Assembly: GCA_964228555.1 (NCBI GenBank)
Contig: CAXQZU010000059.1
Location: forward strand, 1 to 64,000
Source: CAXQZU01 sp964228555
Lineage (GTDB): Bacteria; Planctomycetota; PLA2; JAEUHO01
Direction: 5' to 3'
Length of the DNA: 64,000 nt
Below the pieces are notes generated by a model that saw only the letters and a list, made by a program, of their open reading frames with translations, was not told the DNA's origin and did no database searches. Every line of letters begins with the position of its first letter. Within the stretch, counting starts at the first letter, position 1. The position numbers and the translations under genes are program-made. Shown piece after piece: positions 7,886 to 17,219 of this stretch.

Positions 7886-9208
7886 CTAGAGCAGCGTGCC
7901 GGTGCTGTCGGCGAAGCTGCGCTGGGGCACGCCAAGGCGCTCGAGGAACGACACGTAGAGGTTGGCCATGGGCGTCTCGCGCGGGAAGCGCAGGTGCCGT
8001 CCCATCGTCCAGCCCCCGCCGCCGCCGGCCAGCAGCACGGGCAGGTCGTGGTGCGCGTGGGCGTTGCCGTCGGCCAGCGCGCTGGCGTAGAGCACGATCG
8101 TGCGCTCCAGCAGCGGCTCGCCGCCTTCCTGCAGCGCGGCGAGCCGGTCGAGGAAGCCGCCCAGCTGCTCGGCGTGCCAGCGGTTGATGCGCCCGATCTT
8201 CTCCAGCTTGGCCTCCTCGTTGCCGTGGTGCGAGAGGTCGTGGTGGCCCTCGGGCACGCCCAGGAAGCCGTAGCCGATGTTGCTCCCGGCGTTGCCCAGC
8301 ATGAAGGTGGCGAGGCGCGTGCGGTCGGTGGCGAAGGCAAGGGCCAGCAGCTCGAAGAACAGCGCCGGGCGCTCGCGCAGGCCCACGCCGGCCTTGAGCG
8401 CCTCGGGCGGCGCCACCGCCGGGCCCGAGGCCTGCTCGCGCGCGAGGCGCCCCTCCACCTCGCGCACGGCCGTGAAGTACTCGTCGAGCTTGCGCCGGTC
8501 GGCGGGGCCCACGCGCGAGAGCAGGCGCTTGGCCTCCTCGCGCGCCAGGTCCAGCACGCTGCGCCGGCTGGCGCGCGCCCGCTCGAGGGCCTGCGCGTCG
8601 GCCGCCTCGTCGGGATCGCCGAACAGGCGCGCGAAGAGCGCGCGCGGCGAGGTCTCCTTGGGCATGGGCTGGCTCTCGGTGCGCCAGCTGATGTTGTTGC
8701 TGTAGGCGCAGGCGTAGCCCGAGTCGCACACGCCGCCGGCCGCGCCCGGCTCGATGCCCAGCTCCAGCGAGGGGAAGGCCGTCGCGCCCCCCACGTGCTG
8801 GGCCAGCAGCTGGTCGATGGAGACGCCGGCCTTGATGTCGGCCCCGCCCGTCTTGCGCGGGTGCGCGCAGGTCAGGAACGAGCCTCCCTCGCGGGCGTGG
8901 TCGCCGGGCCCGTCGCCGTGGGCGCGGCCGCCGTCGATGGTGAGCCCCGAGAGCACGAGCAGCCGCTTGCGGTGGCGCTCCAGCGGCTCCAGCGTGGGCG
9001 AGAGCGCCAGCGCGCCCTCGCTGGCCGGCGTCCACGCATCCATGCGCTGGCCGTTGGGCGCGAACACCACCGCCAGGCGCAAGGGGCCCCGCGCGGGGGC
9101 AGCCAGCGCCGGCCGCATGGACTCCAGCCACGGCAGCGCCAGCAGCGCGCCGCCCCCGCGCAGCAGCGCACGGCGCGAGAGGGCGAGGCGGCGGAGGACC
9201 TGGGCCAT
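7886..9208 (-). CDS. DUF1552 protein with Tat-like signal
   Basis: A 440-aa protein. The N-terminus (Ser-Arg-Arg-Ala-Leu-Leu-Arg-Gly, then a hydrophobic run to Ala-Leu-Ala) looks like a twin-arginine signal. The body matches the DUF1552 family: VVFAPNGQRMDAWTP near residue 50, GDGPGDHAREGGSFLT near 110, and a late segment with SHHGN and DLPVLLAGGGGG. The family has an alkaline-phosphatase-like (sulfatase-type) fold and is almost always encoded next to a DUF1592 cytochrome, as here, where it follows after nine bases. The pair is expanded in Planctomycetota and its biochemical role is unproven. A TAGCCT box six bases before ATG 9208 overlaps the upstream stop. Confidence 0.9.
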   Translation of the reverse strand: MAQVLRRLALSRRALLRGGGALLALPWLESMRPALAAPARGPLRLAVVFAPNGQRMDAWTPASEGALALSPTLEPLERHRKRLLVLSGLTIDGGRAHGDGPGDHAREGGSFLTCAHPRKTGGADIKAGVSIDQLLAQHVGGATAFPSLELGIEPGAAGGVCDSGYACAYSNNISWRTESQPMPKETSPRALFARLFGDPDEAADAQALERARASRRSVLDLAREEAKRLLSRVGPADRRKLDEYFTAVREVEGRLAREQASGPAVAPPEALKAGVGLRERPALFFELLALAFATDRTRLATFMLGNAGSNIGYGFLGVPEGHHDLSHHGNEEAKLEKIGRINRWHAEQLGGFLDRLAALQEGGEPLLERTIVLYASALADGNAHAHHDLPVLLAGGGGGWTMGRHLRFPRETPMANLYVSFLERLGVPQRSFADSTGTLL

Positions 9209-9214
9209 GGTGCG

Positions 9215-9220
9215 AGGCTA
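9215..9220 (-). promoter_or_regulatory. TANNNT box of the DUF1552 gene
   Basis: TAGCCT on the minus strand, six bases before ATG 9208; its TAG is the stop of the upstream gene. There is no Shine-Dalgarno between. It may give a leaderless internal transcript, or be a coincidence of the stop codon. Confidence 0.35.
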
Positions 9221-11554
9221 CTCCCCGGGGCTGCGCTTGCGGAAGGCCTCCATGCCGGCCACGGCCAGCACGAGGTCCTCCAGCGTCACCTTCTCGCGCG
9301 GCAGGCGCTCCACCAGCGCGAACAGCGCCAGCGCATCGCGCGGCTCGGGCGCGCGGCCTACGGCGAAAGTGAACAGCTTGCCGCACAGGCAGCGCAGGAA
9401 GGCGCGGTCCTCGCGCAGCGCGCCGCGCAGCGAGGCCAGGCCGTCCACCTCGCGGCCGTCGGGCAGCGTGCCGCGCGTGTCCACCGGCTGGCCGCCGTCC
9501 TCGGTGCGCACGCGCCCCACGGCGTCGTAGCGCTCCAGCGCGAAGCCCAGCGCGTCCATGCGCACGTGGCACGAGGCGCAGTCGGCGCGCGCGCGGTGCA
9601 CCTCCATGCTCTCGCGCAGGCTGCGGGCGCTGGCCGTCACCCGGGCCTCGTCGAGGCTGTCGGCGCCCGGCGGCGGCGGCCGGGGCGGGGCGTCGAGCAC
9701 GTTCTGCAGCACCCACTTGCCCCGCTTGACCGGCGAGGTGCGCGTGGGGTTGCTGGTCACGGCCAGCACGCCTGCGAGGCCCAGCACGCCGCCGCGCTGG
9801 CCGTCGGGCAGGTCCACGCGCACCAGCCCATCGCCAGCCGGCGTCGGCAGGCCGTAGTGCGCGGCCAGCGCGGCGTCTGCGAAGGTGAAGCGGGCGTCGA
9901 GCAGCTCGTGCACGTCGCGCCGCTCGCGCAGCACGGCCTCGAACAGCAACTCGGCCTCCTGCCGCATGGGCTCGCGCAGGGCCTCGAAGCCCGGGTGGCG
10001 CGCCGGATCGGGCACGAAGGTGGACAGGCGCCTCAGCTCCAGCCACTGCACGGCGAAGTTCTCGGAGAGCGCCCGCGCGCGCGGGTCGGCCAGCATGCGG
10101 CGCACCTCGGCCTGGAGCGTGGCCAGGTCGGCCAGGCGGCCGCGGGCCGCCAGCGTGGCGAGCGCCTCGTCGGGCAGGCTGCTCCACAGGAAGTACGAGA
10201 GGCGCGTGGCCAGCGCATGGCCGTCGAGGTCGCGCGGCGTGCCGCCCGCGCCCGTGGCTGCGCCCGGCTCGAGCCGGAACAGGAAGTGCGGCGACACCAG
10301 CACGGCCTGCAGCGCCAGCCCCACGCCCTCTTCCAGCCTGGCGCCGCGCGCCACCTCGGCCTCGACCAGCGCAACCAGCCTCTTGACCTCCTCGCCCGTG
10401 GCCGGCCGCCGCCAGGCACGCGAGGCGAGGTCCTTGAGGATGGGCTCGGCGCGCGCCTTCACGGCCAGCTTGCTGGGGTCCTTGGCCTTGGCGGCCGGGT
10501 CGCGCGCGAAGAGGCGCTGGTGGGCGGCCGGCACGGGGCGGGCGTCCACGGGCCCCACCACCTCGAGCCAGTCCACGACCAGGTTCCTGTCGCGCCGGGC
10601 GGGGTCGGGCTCGTCGGGCCTCCACCAGTCGTTGAGGAAGGCCACGCCCACCGAGCGCACGCCAGCGCCCAGCACGAGGCGCCACTCCTTCACGGCGATG
10701 GACTCGGCCGTCTCGGGCACGTCCACCGAGCGCACGTTGCGCCCGTCCACCACGAAGGCCATGCGCGCGGGGTCGGGCCCTGCCTGCTGTCCGAACACTC
10801 GCGCGCGCAGCAGGTACTCGCCCTCGCGCGGCAGCCGCACCGTGCCCGACACGGTGCCGTTGCTGTGCAGCCCCGCACCCTCGCCGCGCACGGCGCCGGC
10901 GCGCTCCGGGGCGATCTCCAGCCCCTCGGCCTCCAGGCGCCGCACGGGCGGGCGGCTGGGGTCCTCCAGCCACACGGCGCGCGCGGCGATCTCGGCGGCC
11001 GCGTCGGCGTACTTCTCCAGCAGCAGCGGCGACATGGACAGCGAGGCGCCGATGTTGTCGAAGCCGTAGCTGAGGTCGTCGGCCGGGAACGAGGCGCCGG
11101 GCTCGTAGTCCAGGTCCAGCAGGTGCTTGACCGTGCGCCCGTACTCGAAGCGCGACAGGCGTCGCACCGTGACACGGCCGGGATCGGGCGCCAGCGCAGC
11201 GTCGGCGGCCACGAGCGCGGCGTCGGTGGCGGCGAGGAAGGCGGCCAGCTCGGCGGGCTCGGGCGCCGGGCTGCCCAGCGGCGGCATCTCGCGCGCCACG
11301 ACGCGCTTGCGCAGGTCGAGCAGCTGCGCGGCGCTGCGCAGGGTAGGCGGCTCCAGCGCGAGCCCGTCCAGCGCCAGCCCCGCCTCGGGGGCGGTGCCGC
11401 CGTGGCATGCGGTGCAGTGCCGGGCGAGGAAGGCCTTGCCCTCCACGGCGAAGGACGGCGCGGCCGCGTCGCCGCCGGCCGGCTGGGGCCCGCCCAGGCA
11501 GGGCGCGGCCAGCAACGCGCAGGCGAGCAGCAGCCAGGGCAGGCGGCGGCGCAT
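9218..11554 (-). CDS. DUF1592-family protein with N-terminal cytochrome c
   Basis: A 778-aa exported protein with an N-terminal signal (1-22). A class-I cytochrome c domain has the haem site CTACH at 47-51 and a likely axial Met in Met-Pro-Pro-Leu. Then come the domains always found in this family: DUF1587 (VRRLSRFEYGRTVKHLL, near 130), a carbohydrate-binding-like segment (about 210-330), DUF1595, DUF1592 (LATRLSYFLWSSLPDEAL), DUF1588 with a second CxxCH (CASCH and MDALGFALERYDAVG) and DUF1585 at the C-terminus. It is probably a periplasmic redox protein acting with the DUF1552 protein encoded next. ATG 11554 has no Shine-Dalgarno but follows a TAGGCT box by six bases. The function of the family is not established. 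Confidence 0.9.
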   Translation of the reverse strand: MRRRLPWLLLACALLAAPCLGGPQPAGGDAAAPSFAVEGKAFLARHCTACHGGTAPEAGLALDGLALEPPTLRSAAQLLDLRKRVVAREMPPLGSPAPEPAELAAFLAATDAALVAADAALAPDPGRVTVRRLSRFEYGRTVKHLLDLDYEPGASFPADDLSYGFDNIGASLSMSPLLLEKYADAAAEIAARAVWLEDPSRPPVRRLEAEGLEIAPERAGAVRGEGAGLHSNGTVSGTVRLPREGEYLLRARVFGQQAGPDPARMAFVVDGRNVRSVDVPETAESIAVKEWRLVLGAGVRSVGVAFLNDWWRPDEPDPARRDRNLVVDWLEVVGPVDARPVPAAHQRLFARDPAAKAKDPSKLAVKARAEPILKDLASRAWRRPATGEEVKRLVALVEAEVARGARLEEGVGLALQAVLVSPHFLFRLEPGAATGAGGTPRDLDGHALATRLSYFLWSSLPDEALATLAARGRLADLATLQAEVRRMLADPRARALSENFAVQWLELRRLSTFVPDPARHPGFEALREPMRQEAELLFEAVLRERRDVHELLDARFTFADAALAAHYGLPTPAGDGLVRVDLPDGQRGGVLGLAGVLAVTSNPTRTSPVKRGKWVLQNVLDAPPRPPPPGADSLDEARVTASARSLRESMEVHRARADCASCHVRMDALGFALERYDAVGRVRTEDGGQPVDTRGTLPDGREVDGLASLRGALREDRAFLRCLCGKLFTFAVGRAPEPRDALALFALVERLPREKVTLEDLVLAVAGMEAFRKRSPGE

Positions 11555-11560
11555 GCCCCA

Positions 11561-11566
11561 AGCCTA
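11561..11566 (-). promoter_or_regulatory. TANNNT box of the DUF1592 gene
   Basis: TAGGCT on the minus strand ends six bases before ATG 11554, and there is no Shine-Dalgarno between. This is the spacing expected for a leaderless transcript. No clear -35 is visible. Confidence 0.5.
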
Positions 11567-11664
11567 GCGCAGTCCGCACCACGGGCCGGGGGACGGGAAT
11601 CGGCGTGCGCCCCGAGGCCCCCGGGCGTTTCATGGGTCGCGCCCTGCGCCTCCCGGAGCCCCCC

Positions 11665-13482
11665 ATGCGCCTGCCCCCCTTCGTCTGCTCGCTGGGCCTG
11701 TGCACCCTGCTCGCCACGGGCACCCCACGCCTCCTGCAGGCCGACGCAGCGCCCGCCGAGGTCCGCCTCTACGAGCTGGGCGGCCTGTGCGGCGCGCCGC
11801 GCCTGCACGCGCGCCGTCCACTGGGCCCCGAGCAGGTGGTCCTTTCCCCCGAGGGCGTAGCCGCGCCGGTCGCGCCGGCGGGCAGCCTCGAGGACCTGCA
11901 GGAGACGCTGCGCACGCAGGCCGGCCGCGAGGCCTTCGACGGGCCGGGGGGAGGCTGGTTGCGTGCGCTGGGCGCACGCAGCGCGCTCGTGCGCGGCGCC
12001 CCCGCCACGCAGGCCCGCGTTGCGGGCGCGCTGGCCGAGGCCGAGCGGGCCTGGCTGCGGCCGTGGCGGCTCGAGCTCGTGGCCCTGCGCGTGGGCGCCG
12101 GCCAGGACCTGCCCGAGGCGCTGGCCGCCACCGGCGAGGCGGCCGCGGCAGGCACGGGCCTGCGTGCGGGCATGACGCTGCTGGTCCTGCCCGGCCGCAC
12201 GGCCACGGCCTTCGCCGGCCAGCAGGCTGCGCATGTCACCGACTACGACGTGGAGGTGGCCCAGCGCTCCTCCGCGCACGACCCCTACGTGAGCGCGCTG
12301 CGCACCGGGCTCAGCGTGCAGGCCACGCTGTGGCCGGGGCTGCGCCCCGGCGAGCTGCGGCTGGAGGTGGACGCGCACCTGTGCGAGCTGCTGCGCGTGG
12401 AACCCGGCTCGGCGGGAGACCAGCGCCCGCTGGAGCTGCCCGTGCTGGCCAGCACGCACGTGGTCACCGGGGCCACGCTGCAGCCCAACGCCTGGGCCGT
12501 TCTGCCCGGCGCCGCGGCCCGCGGCGAGGCGGCACATGCCGTGCTGCTGGCACGCGCCAGCGAGGTGGCCGCCTGGCCCGACGCGGCCCCGGCAGGCCGC
12601 CTGCTGCCGGCCTCCCCGCCCGTGGCCGCGGATGCGCCCCTGCAGCGGCGCGCGCTGCCCGCCCATGCACTGGTACGCACCCACGAGAGCCGGCGCGCAC
12701 CCGACATCGCCCTGCTCTCCTCGGGGGAGGCGCCGGCGCCGCTGTCGGACCTGGACGCCCCGGGCGTGCCTTCGGCGCTGGGCGCCGAGGAACTCACGAG
12801 CCTGCTGCGCACCGTGCTGCCCGCCGAGGCCTGGGGCGCCCGCGGCGGCAGCGCCGACCTGCGGTTGGGCACGCTGGAGGCCCGCGCACCCGCCTCCACG
12901 CTCGACACGCTGGCCGACCTGCTGCGCGTGCTCGAGGAGGGGACCGCACCCGCCTACGAGGTGGAAGCACGCCTCGTGGACCTGCCGGCCGGCCACCCTG
13001 TCGTGGCAGCCTCGCTCCTCGCGGCCGAGGCCGAGGCGGCCCTGGCGCGGGCGATCGGGACCGCCGAGGCGACCGTGCTGGAGCAGGTGCGCCTGCGGGC
13101 GCGTGCGGCGCAGCGCAACCACGTCAGCGCCCTGGAGCAGCGCGGCTACCTGCAGGACCTCGACGTCGAGATCGCGCAGGAGTCCACCGTCGTCGATCCC
13201 GTGGTGGGCGTGCTCTCCACGGGGTGCGTGCTGGAGGCCGAGCCCGTGCCCTGCGCGGGCCCGGACTGGGTGCGAACCTCGCTGGTGCTGCAGCGCAGCG
13301 TGCTGGCGCAGGCCCTGCGCACCGTGCGCACGGCCGCGGGGGACCTGCAGTGCCCCGACCTGCGCCAGCACGAGGCCCGGCTCGACGTGGCCCTGCCCCT
13401 GGGGCGCACGCTGGTGGCTGCCTCCTTCGCGGGTGCGCAGGGCCGGCGCGTGGCGCTGCTCGTCACCGTGCGCCGGGCCTAG
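11665..13482 (+). CDS. exported protein with internal duplication, secretin-like motif
   Basis: A 605-aa protein from ATG 11665 (GGAG six bases upstream; ATG 11632 is an alternative). It has a signal peptide of about 26 residues. The protein contains two related halves, about 85-320 and 375-605. Each half carries a central motif (V/Q)xDxDVE(V/I)AQxS(S/T)xxDPxVxxLxTG, starting at Asp193 and Asp498, and ends with a hydrophobic strand pattern. The motif and the later segment 'ELPVLASTHVVTG' recall the C-terminal part of secretins and of planctomycete type II/III-secretion-like proteins, but no multimerising gate sequence is evident. I therefore call it only secretin-like. It converges on the VIT/VWA gene downstream. 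Confidence 0.6.
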   Translation: MRLPPFVCSLGLCTLLATGTPRLLQADAAPAEVRLYELGGLCGAPRLHARRPLGPEQVVLSPEGVAAPVAPAGSLEDLQETLRTQAGREAFDGPGGGWLRALGARSALVRGAPATQARVAGALAEAERAWLRPWRLELVALRVGAGQDLPEALAATGEAAAAGTGLRAGMTLLVLPGRTATAFAGQQAAHVTDYDVEVAQRSSAHDPYVSALRTGLSVQATLWPGLRPGELRLEVDAHLCELLRVEPGSAGDQRPLELPVLASTHVVTGATLQPNAWAVLPGAAARGEAAHAVLLARASEVAAWPDAAPAGRLLPASPPVAADAPLQRRALPAHALVRTHESRRAPDIALLSSGEAPAPLSDLDAPGVPSALGAEELTSLLRTVLPAEAWGARGGSADLRLGTLEARAPASTLDTLADLLRVLEEGTAPAYEVEARLVDLPAGHPVVAASLLAAEAEAALARAIGTAEATVLEQVRLRARAAQRNHVSALEQRGYLQDLDVEIAQESTVVDPVVGVLSTGCVLEAEPVPCAGPDWVRTSLVLQRSVLAQALRTVRTAAGDLQCPDLRQHEARLDVALPLGRTLVAASFAGAQGRRVALLVTVRRA

Positions 13483-13500
13483 GCGCGCGCCCGCACACGC

Positions 13501-15771
13501 TCAGCGCGCGGGCACCACCTCGACGGCCGCGCCGTCGAGCAGGAACACCACGCGCTCGCCCAGCGCGAGGATGCGGGCCAGCTCGTCGCCGCGTGCCAGC
13601 AGGGCCTGCCAGGCCTCGCTCCAGGCCTCGACCTTGCGGGTCTCGCCCTTGCCGTCCCAGGCGGCCTCCACCCAGCGGCCGTCGGCCTTATGCACGAAGG
13701 TGCGCGCCCCCACCGTGCGCACGCGCTCGCGAGCGCCGGCCGAGCGCGCATCGTCGAGGTCGTCGGCGTGGTTGTCCTTGAGCTTCTTCAGGTCGCGCGA
13801 CTCCTGCGGTGCGGCCGGTGCCGGCGCCGCGCCTGCGGCGGGCGGGGCGGCCAGCCCACCCCCACCGCCGCGCCACGCGCCCGGCGCCGCGTGCGCGTCG
13901 GCGGGAAGCCGCAGGCGAGCGCCCTCGGCACCCAGCCGCTCGGCGCGGCGCACGGGACCGCCCGGGCCGCCGTCCTGCAGCTCGCTGTCCTCCACCACGA
14001 GGCCGGAGGTGTAGGGCGTGACGATGGCGTGCCGGGTGGCCAGCCGCACCACCTCCTCGACGGTCTCGCGCGCCTCGCCGCGCAGCCGGATCTCGTCGAG
14101 CAGGAAGGCCACCTTGCGCTGTGCCCACAGGCGGGTGAGCCAGCCCGGGCCGCCGCTGGCGGCCAGCGTGCCGCGGTGCTCGAGCACCACCTCCTGGCCG
14201 GCCATCTTGCCGCGCAGCACCAGCGTGCGATCGCCGTCCTGGGCGTAGCGCCCGAACAGGACCACCTGCCCACCCGCGAAGAGGTCAGGGATGCGCTGCG
14301 GGTAGACCTCCTTCACGCCGGGCCCCAGGTCCACGGTCACGTCCGAGAGCACCGGGCGGTCCACCTTGGTGAAGAAGCGGCCGGTGACCAGCTCGAGGTC
14401 CTCGCCGGGGCTGACGTAGTCGCGCACGCCGTTCGTGCCCTCCGCCAGCCGGTCCAGCAGGGCCACGTCCAGGTCGTGGCCCACGCCGAAGGTGAAGACG
14501 CGCGCGCCCGCGGCGTTGGCGGCCTGCGCCTTCTTGAGCAGCGGCTCGGTCTCACGCTCGCCCACCGTGGGCCGGCCGTCGGTGATGAACACCACCATCG
14601 AGAGGCGCCCGGCCGCGGGCAGCCGCAGCGCGGCCTCCAGCGCGCCCTCGATGTTCGTGCCCCCCACGGCCTGCAGCCCGTCGATCCACGCGCTGGCGGC
14701 CGCCTTGGCCTCGGCGCTGGCCTCCACGAGGCCCTCGCGGAAGGTGCTCACCGCCGAGGCGAAGGCCACCACCTGGAAGCGGTCGGCGGGACGCAGCATG
14801 CCCACGCCCAGCTTGAGCGTGCGCTGGGCCTGCAGCATCTTCTCGCCCGCCATGGAGCCGCTGGTGTCCAGCACGTAGATCACGTCGCGCGGCAGCACGG
14901 CCTCGGCGCCGACGGACTGGCGCGGCGCGAAGACGGCCATGAAGGTGCCGTCCTCGCCGGGCTGGCGGCTGGAGACCAGCGAGAAGCCCACGGCCTCGGG
15001 GCTGCGGCCCACGTAGAGCAGGAAGTCCTTGTCCTGGCGTCGGCCGCTGCGCTCGAAGGAGACGCGCGCCTTGCGCTCGCCCTCGCGGGCGACGGCCACC
15101 TCGTGCGAGGGGCTCCACAGCGCCTTGAGGTCCACGCTGGACTCGACACGCACGTCCACCGAGACCTCCTCGACAGGCTGCCCATCCAGGCGGTCGCTGG
15201 CCAGCGGGTAGCGCAGCTCCAGCGTGCCCGCGTCATCACGCAGCAGCATGTGGAACACCAGGCGGATCGTGACGTCGCCGTGGGGCGGGATGGGGAACAC
15301 GCGCGCCTGGAACAGGCCGCGCCCCACGTACTCCAGCAACCCCGGGTCGCGCCGGCGCGCCACGATGCCCTCGTAGACCCGGCGGGCCTCCCGCGCCTCG
15401 AGCACGGCGCCCTCCACCATCTTCCCGCCCATCGTCATGGCGAACCTGCCCACCGAGGCACCCTCGGGCAGCGGGAAGAGGTACTGCCCCTCCAGCTCGA
15501 CGTGCGCGTCGCTGTGGAACACCTGCTCCACGGTCACCTCGGCGGCCTGGTCCACCACCACGGCCGACACGCGATGGGCCTTGAGGCGCACCGGCGAGAT
15601 GCGCGTGGGCGGCGGCGGCGGGCGCATGCGCTCGGGCGCGACCCCGGCGCCCGGGTCCACCACGAGGATGCCGTTGGCCTGCGCCGGTGCAGCCAGCCAC
15701 GTGGCTTCCAGCAGCAGGGCCCCCAGCAGCAGGGCGAGCGAGGCCGGGGCGAGGCGGGCAAGCGTGCGCAT
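13501..15771 (-). CDS. exported VIT and von Willebrand A domain protein
   Basis: A 756-aa protein. ATG 15771 is preferred because GGAGG lies five bases upstream; ATG 15783 would place that site inside the gene. A signal peptide (about 1-32) is followed by a VIT domain (about 45-190, with VEQVFHSDAHVELEGQYLFPLPEGA and the ARRVYEGIV helix). A VWA domain (about 300-470) has an intact metal-binding motif Asp-x-Ser-x-Ser (DTSGS), the conserved Thr (GGTNIE) and Asp (ITDGRP). The C-terminal third is Ala/Pro-rich and then turns acidic and charged. Family members act in envelope protein-protein contacts. Role unknown. Confidence 0.9.
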   Translation of the reverse strand: MRTLARLAPASLALLLGALLLEATWLAAPAQANGILVVDPGAGVAPERMRPPPPPTRISPVRLKAHRVSAVVVDQAAEVTVEQVFHSDAHVELEGQYLFPLPEGASVGRFAMTMGGKMVEGAVLEAREARRVYEGIVARRRDPGLLEYVGRGLFQARVFPIPPHGDVTIRLVFHMLLRDDAGTLELRYPLASDRLDGQPVEEVSVDVRVESSVDLKALWSPSHEVAVAREGERKARVSFERSGRRQDKDFLLYVGRSPEAVGFSLVSSRQPGEDGTFMAVFAPRQSVGAEAVLPRDVIYVLDTSGSMAGEKMLQAQRTLKLGVGMLRPADRFQVVAFASAVSTFREGLVEASAEAKAAASAWIDGLQAVGGTNIEGALEAALRLPAAGRLSMVVFITDGRPTVGERETEPLLKKAQAANAAGARVFTFGVGHDLDVALLDRLAEGTNGVRDYVSPGEDLELVTGRFFTKVDRPVLSDVTVDLGPGVKEVYPQRIPDLFAGGQVVLFGRYAQDGDRTLVLRGKMAGQEVVLEHRGTLAASGGPGWLTRLWAQRKVAFLLDEIRLRGEARETVEEVVRLATRHAIVTPYTSGLVVEDSELQDGGPGGPVRRAERLGAEGARLRLPADAHAAPGAWRGGGGGLAAPPAAGAAPAPAAPQESRDLKKLKDNHADDLDDARSAGARERVRTVGARTFVHKADGRWVEAAWDGKGETRKVEAWSEAWQALLARGDELARILALGERVVFLLDGAAVEVVPAR

Positions 15772-15869
15772 GGGCACCTCCATGCCCTGTTGGACACCGC
15801 CGCAGGGCCGCAGTTCCCGCCCCGCACAGCCCAGCCCGGCAGAGGCGCGGGCCGCCCAGCCCCGGGGGC

Positions 15870-17219
15870 CTAGCGCGCGCGCAGGGCCCAGGCCTTGAAG
15901 GCCGCCTCGAAGGCCTCCAGCGGCTCGCCCAGCACCTCGACCACCTTCTCGACACGCTCCTTGCCCTGCTCACGGATGGCAGCGAGTCGCTTGAGGCGTT
16001 CGCGGATGCGCTCGGCCGGCGCCTCTGCCCCGTCGCCGCCGGCGGGTGCCTCGCGCAGCAGGTACTCGAACACCGAGGCGGCGTGCAGGTACACGGGCCG
16101 GTAGTCGAAGCTGGCGTCCGTGCGCTCGCCGCCGTGCAGCGAGGAGGCCTGCACGAGGTCCTGCAGCGTCCATGCCTCGCCGGTCTTGAGCCGCGGGGCC
16201 AGTTCCTTGGTCACGGGGCGGTCCGCGGCGCGGCGCACGCAGAACTCCCCTGCCCCGTCCTGCAGCCACGGGCCGCCGCCGAGCCCGAAGGCGTGGCTGA
16301 ACACGGCCTTGGACAGCCGGTGGCGCAGCTGCGCGTCCTCGACGCCCTTCACGTACAGCACGAGCCCTTCCTCGCTGCCCGCCGCAGGCGTGCGGCGGGC
16401 TTGCTCCTTGGTCCAGCCCAGCACCCGCACGCAGTAGTCTTGGTAGTCGCTGGCCTGCTTGAAGACGTAGGCAGGCAGCCGCAGGCCGTCCAGCGTCGCG
16501 GCCTCGAGGCCCAGCGCCTGCGCCGCGGCCGCGATGGATGCCTCCAGCGAGGCCAGCACGCCCTTGAGCGCACGCGGGTCGTCGCTCCATCCCTCCAGGT
16601 GCGCGCTGCTCTCGCCCTTCACGTCCTTGGCACGCTGCGGGCCGAACACGCGCCGCGCCTGCTCCTCCGGCGGATGCCGCCACCCGGCGGGCCCGGGCAC
16701 GAAGGCCAGCCGGCCCACCGCGACGGCCTGCGCGGCCGGCTTCATCCACACCAGCTGCAGCGCGATCACCTGCGCCGGCAGGAAGCCGGGGTCCGTGCTC
16801 AGGTCACCCAGGTCCAGCCGCCGGGTCTCCCACTCGGCCTTGGGCGGTTCCAGCCGCGCCGTGGCCTCGCGGTTGTCCGCATCCAGCAGCTTGACGCGCA
16901 GTTCCTGCGGCGCGCCCTGCACGGCCTTGAGGTCGAGGTCCAGGTGCTGCAGCGGGCGCAGGTCGATCTTGAGGCCCCGCACGAAGACGCGCGCCCAGGC
17001 GCTGCCGCCCTGCACGTCCACCAGCGCCGCCGGCCGGCCCGCGTGAGCGGCCAGCACCACCTGTGCGCCCTGCCCCTCGAGGCGGGCGGCGCCCGAGCCG
17101 GCCACCCACACCACCACCGGCTCCGTGGCGTCAGCACGCAGCGCGCGGCAGGGAAGCAGGCACGGCAGCGCCGCGCACGCGACGAGGGCCACGCAGGCAA
17201 CGGCCGCCAGGCCGCGCAC
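15870..17219 (-). CDS. degenerate metallopeptidase-like exported protein
   Basis: A 449-aa protein. Start GTG 17219 shares its G with the TAG of the upstream TPR gene (TAGTG), implying coupling. A signal sequence covers about residues 1-30. Residues 35-175 look like a beta-sandwich of the carbohydrate-binding type. Residues 215-345 resemble gluzincin-type peptidases (DUF1570-like): VLYVKG, then a helix, then PWLQDGAGEF, which parallels the 'WLxEGxAEY' segment. However, the HExxH helix reads Ser-Lys-Ala-Val-Phe-Ser-His, so the first His and catalytic Glu are missing. I infer a non-catalytic, possibly binding or scaffolding, relative. The C-terminal helix is rich in charged residues. The family assignment is tentative. 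Confidence 0.6.
   Translation of the reverse strand: MRGLAAVACVALVACAALPCLLPCRALRADATEPVVVWVAGSGAARLEGQGAQVVLAAHAGRPAALVDVQGGSAWARVFVRGLKIDLRPLQHLDLDLKAVQGAPQELRVKLLDADNREATARLEPPKAEWETRRLDLGDLSTDPGFLPAQVIALQLVWMKPAAQAVAVGRLAFVPGPAGWRHPPEEQARRVFGPQRAKDVKGESSAHLEGWSDDPRALKGVLASLEASIAAAAQALGLEAATLDGLRLPAYVFKQASDYQDYCVRVLGWTKEQARRTPAAGSEEGLVLYVKGVEDAQLRHRLSKAVFSHAFGLGGGPWLQDGAGEFCVRRAADRPVTKELAPRLKTGEAWTLQDLVQASSLHGGERTDASFDYRPVYLHAASVFEYLLREAPAGGDGAEAPAERIRERLKRLAAIREQGKERVEKVVEVLGEPLEAFEAAFKAWALRAR

Noticed and set aside
15771..15783. ATG 15783 as start of the VIT/VWA gene.
   Set aside because: The GGAGG lies between it and ATG 15771, so the downstream ATG is the better start.
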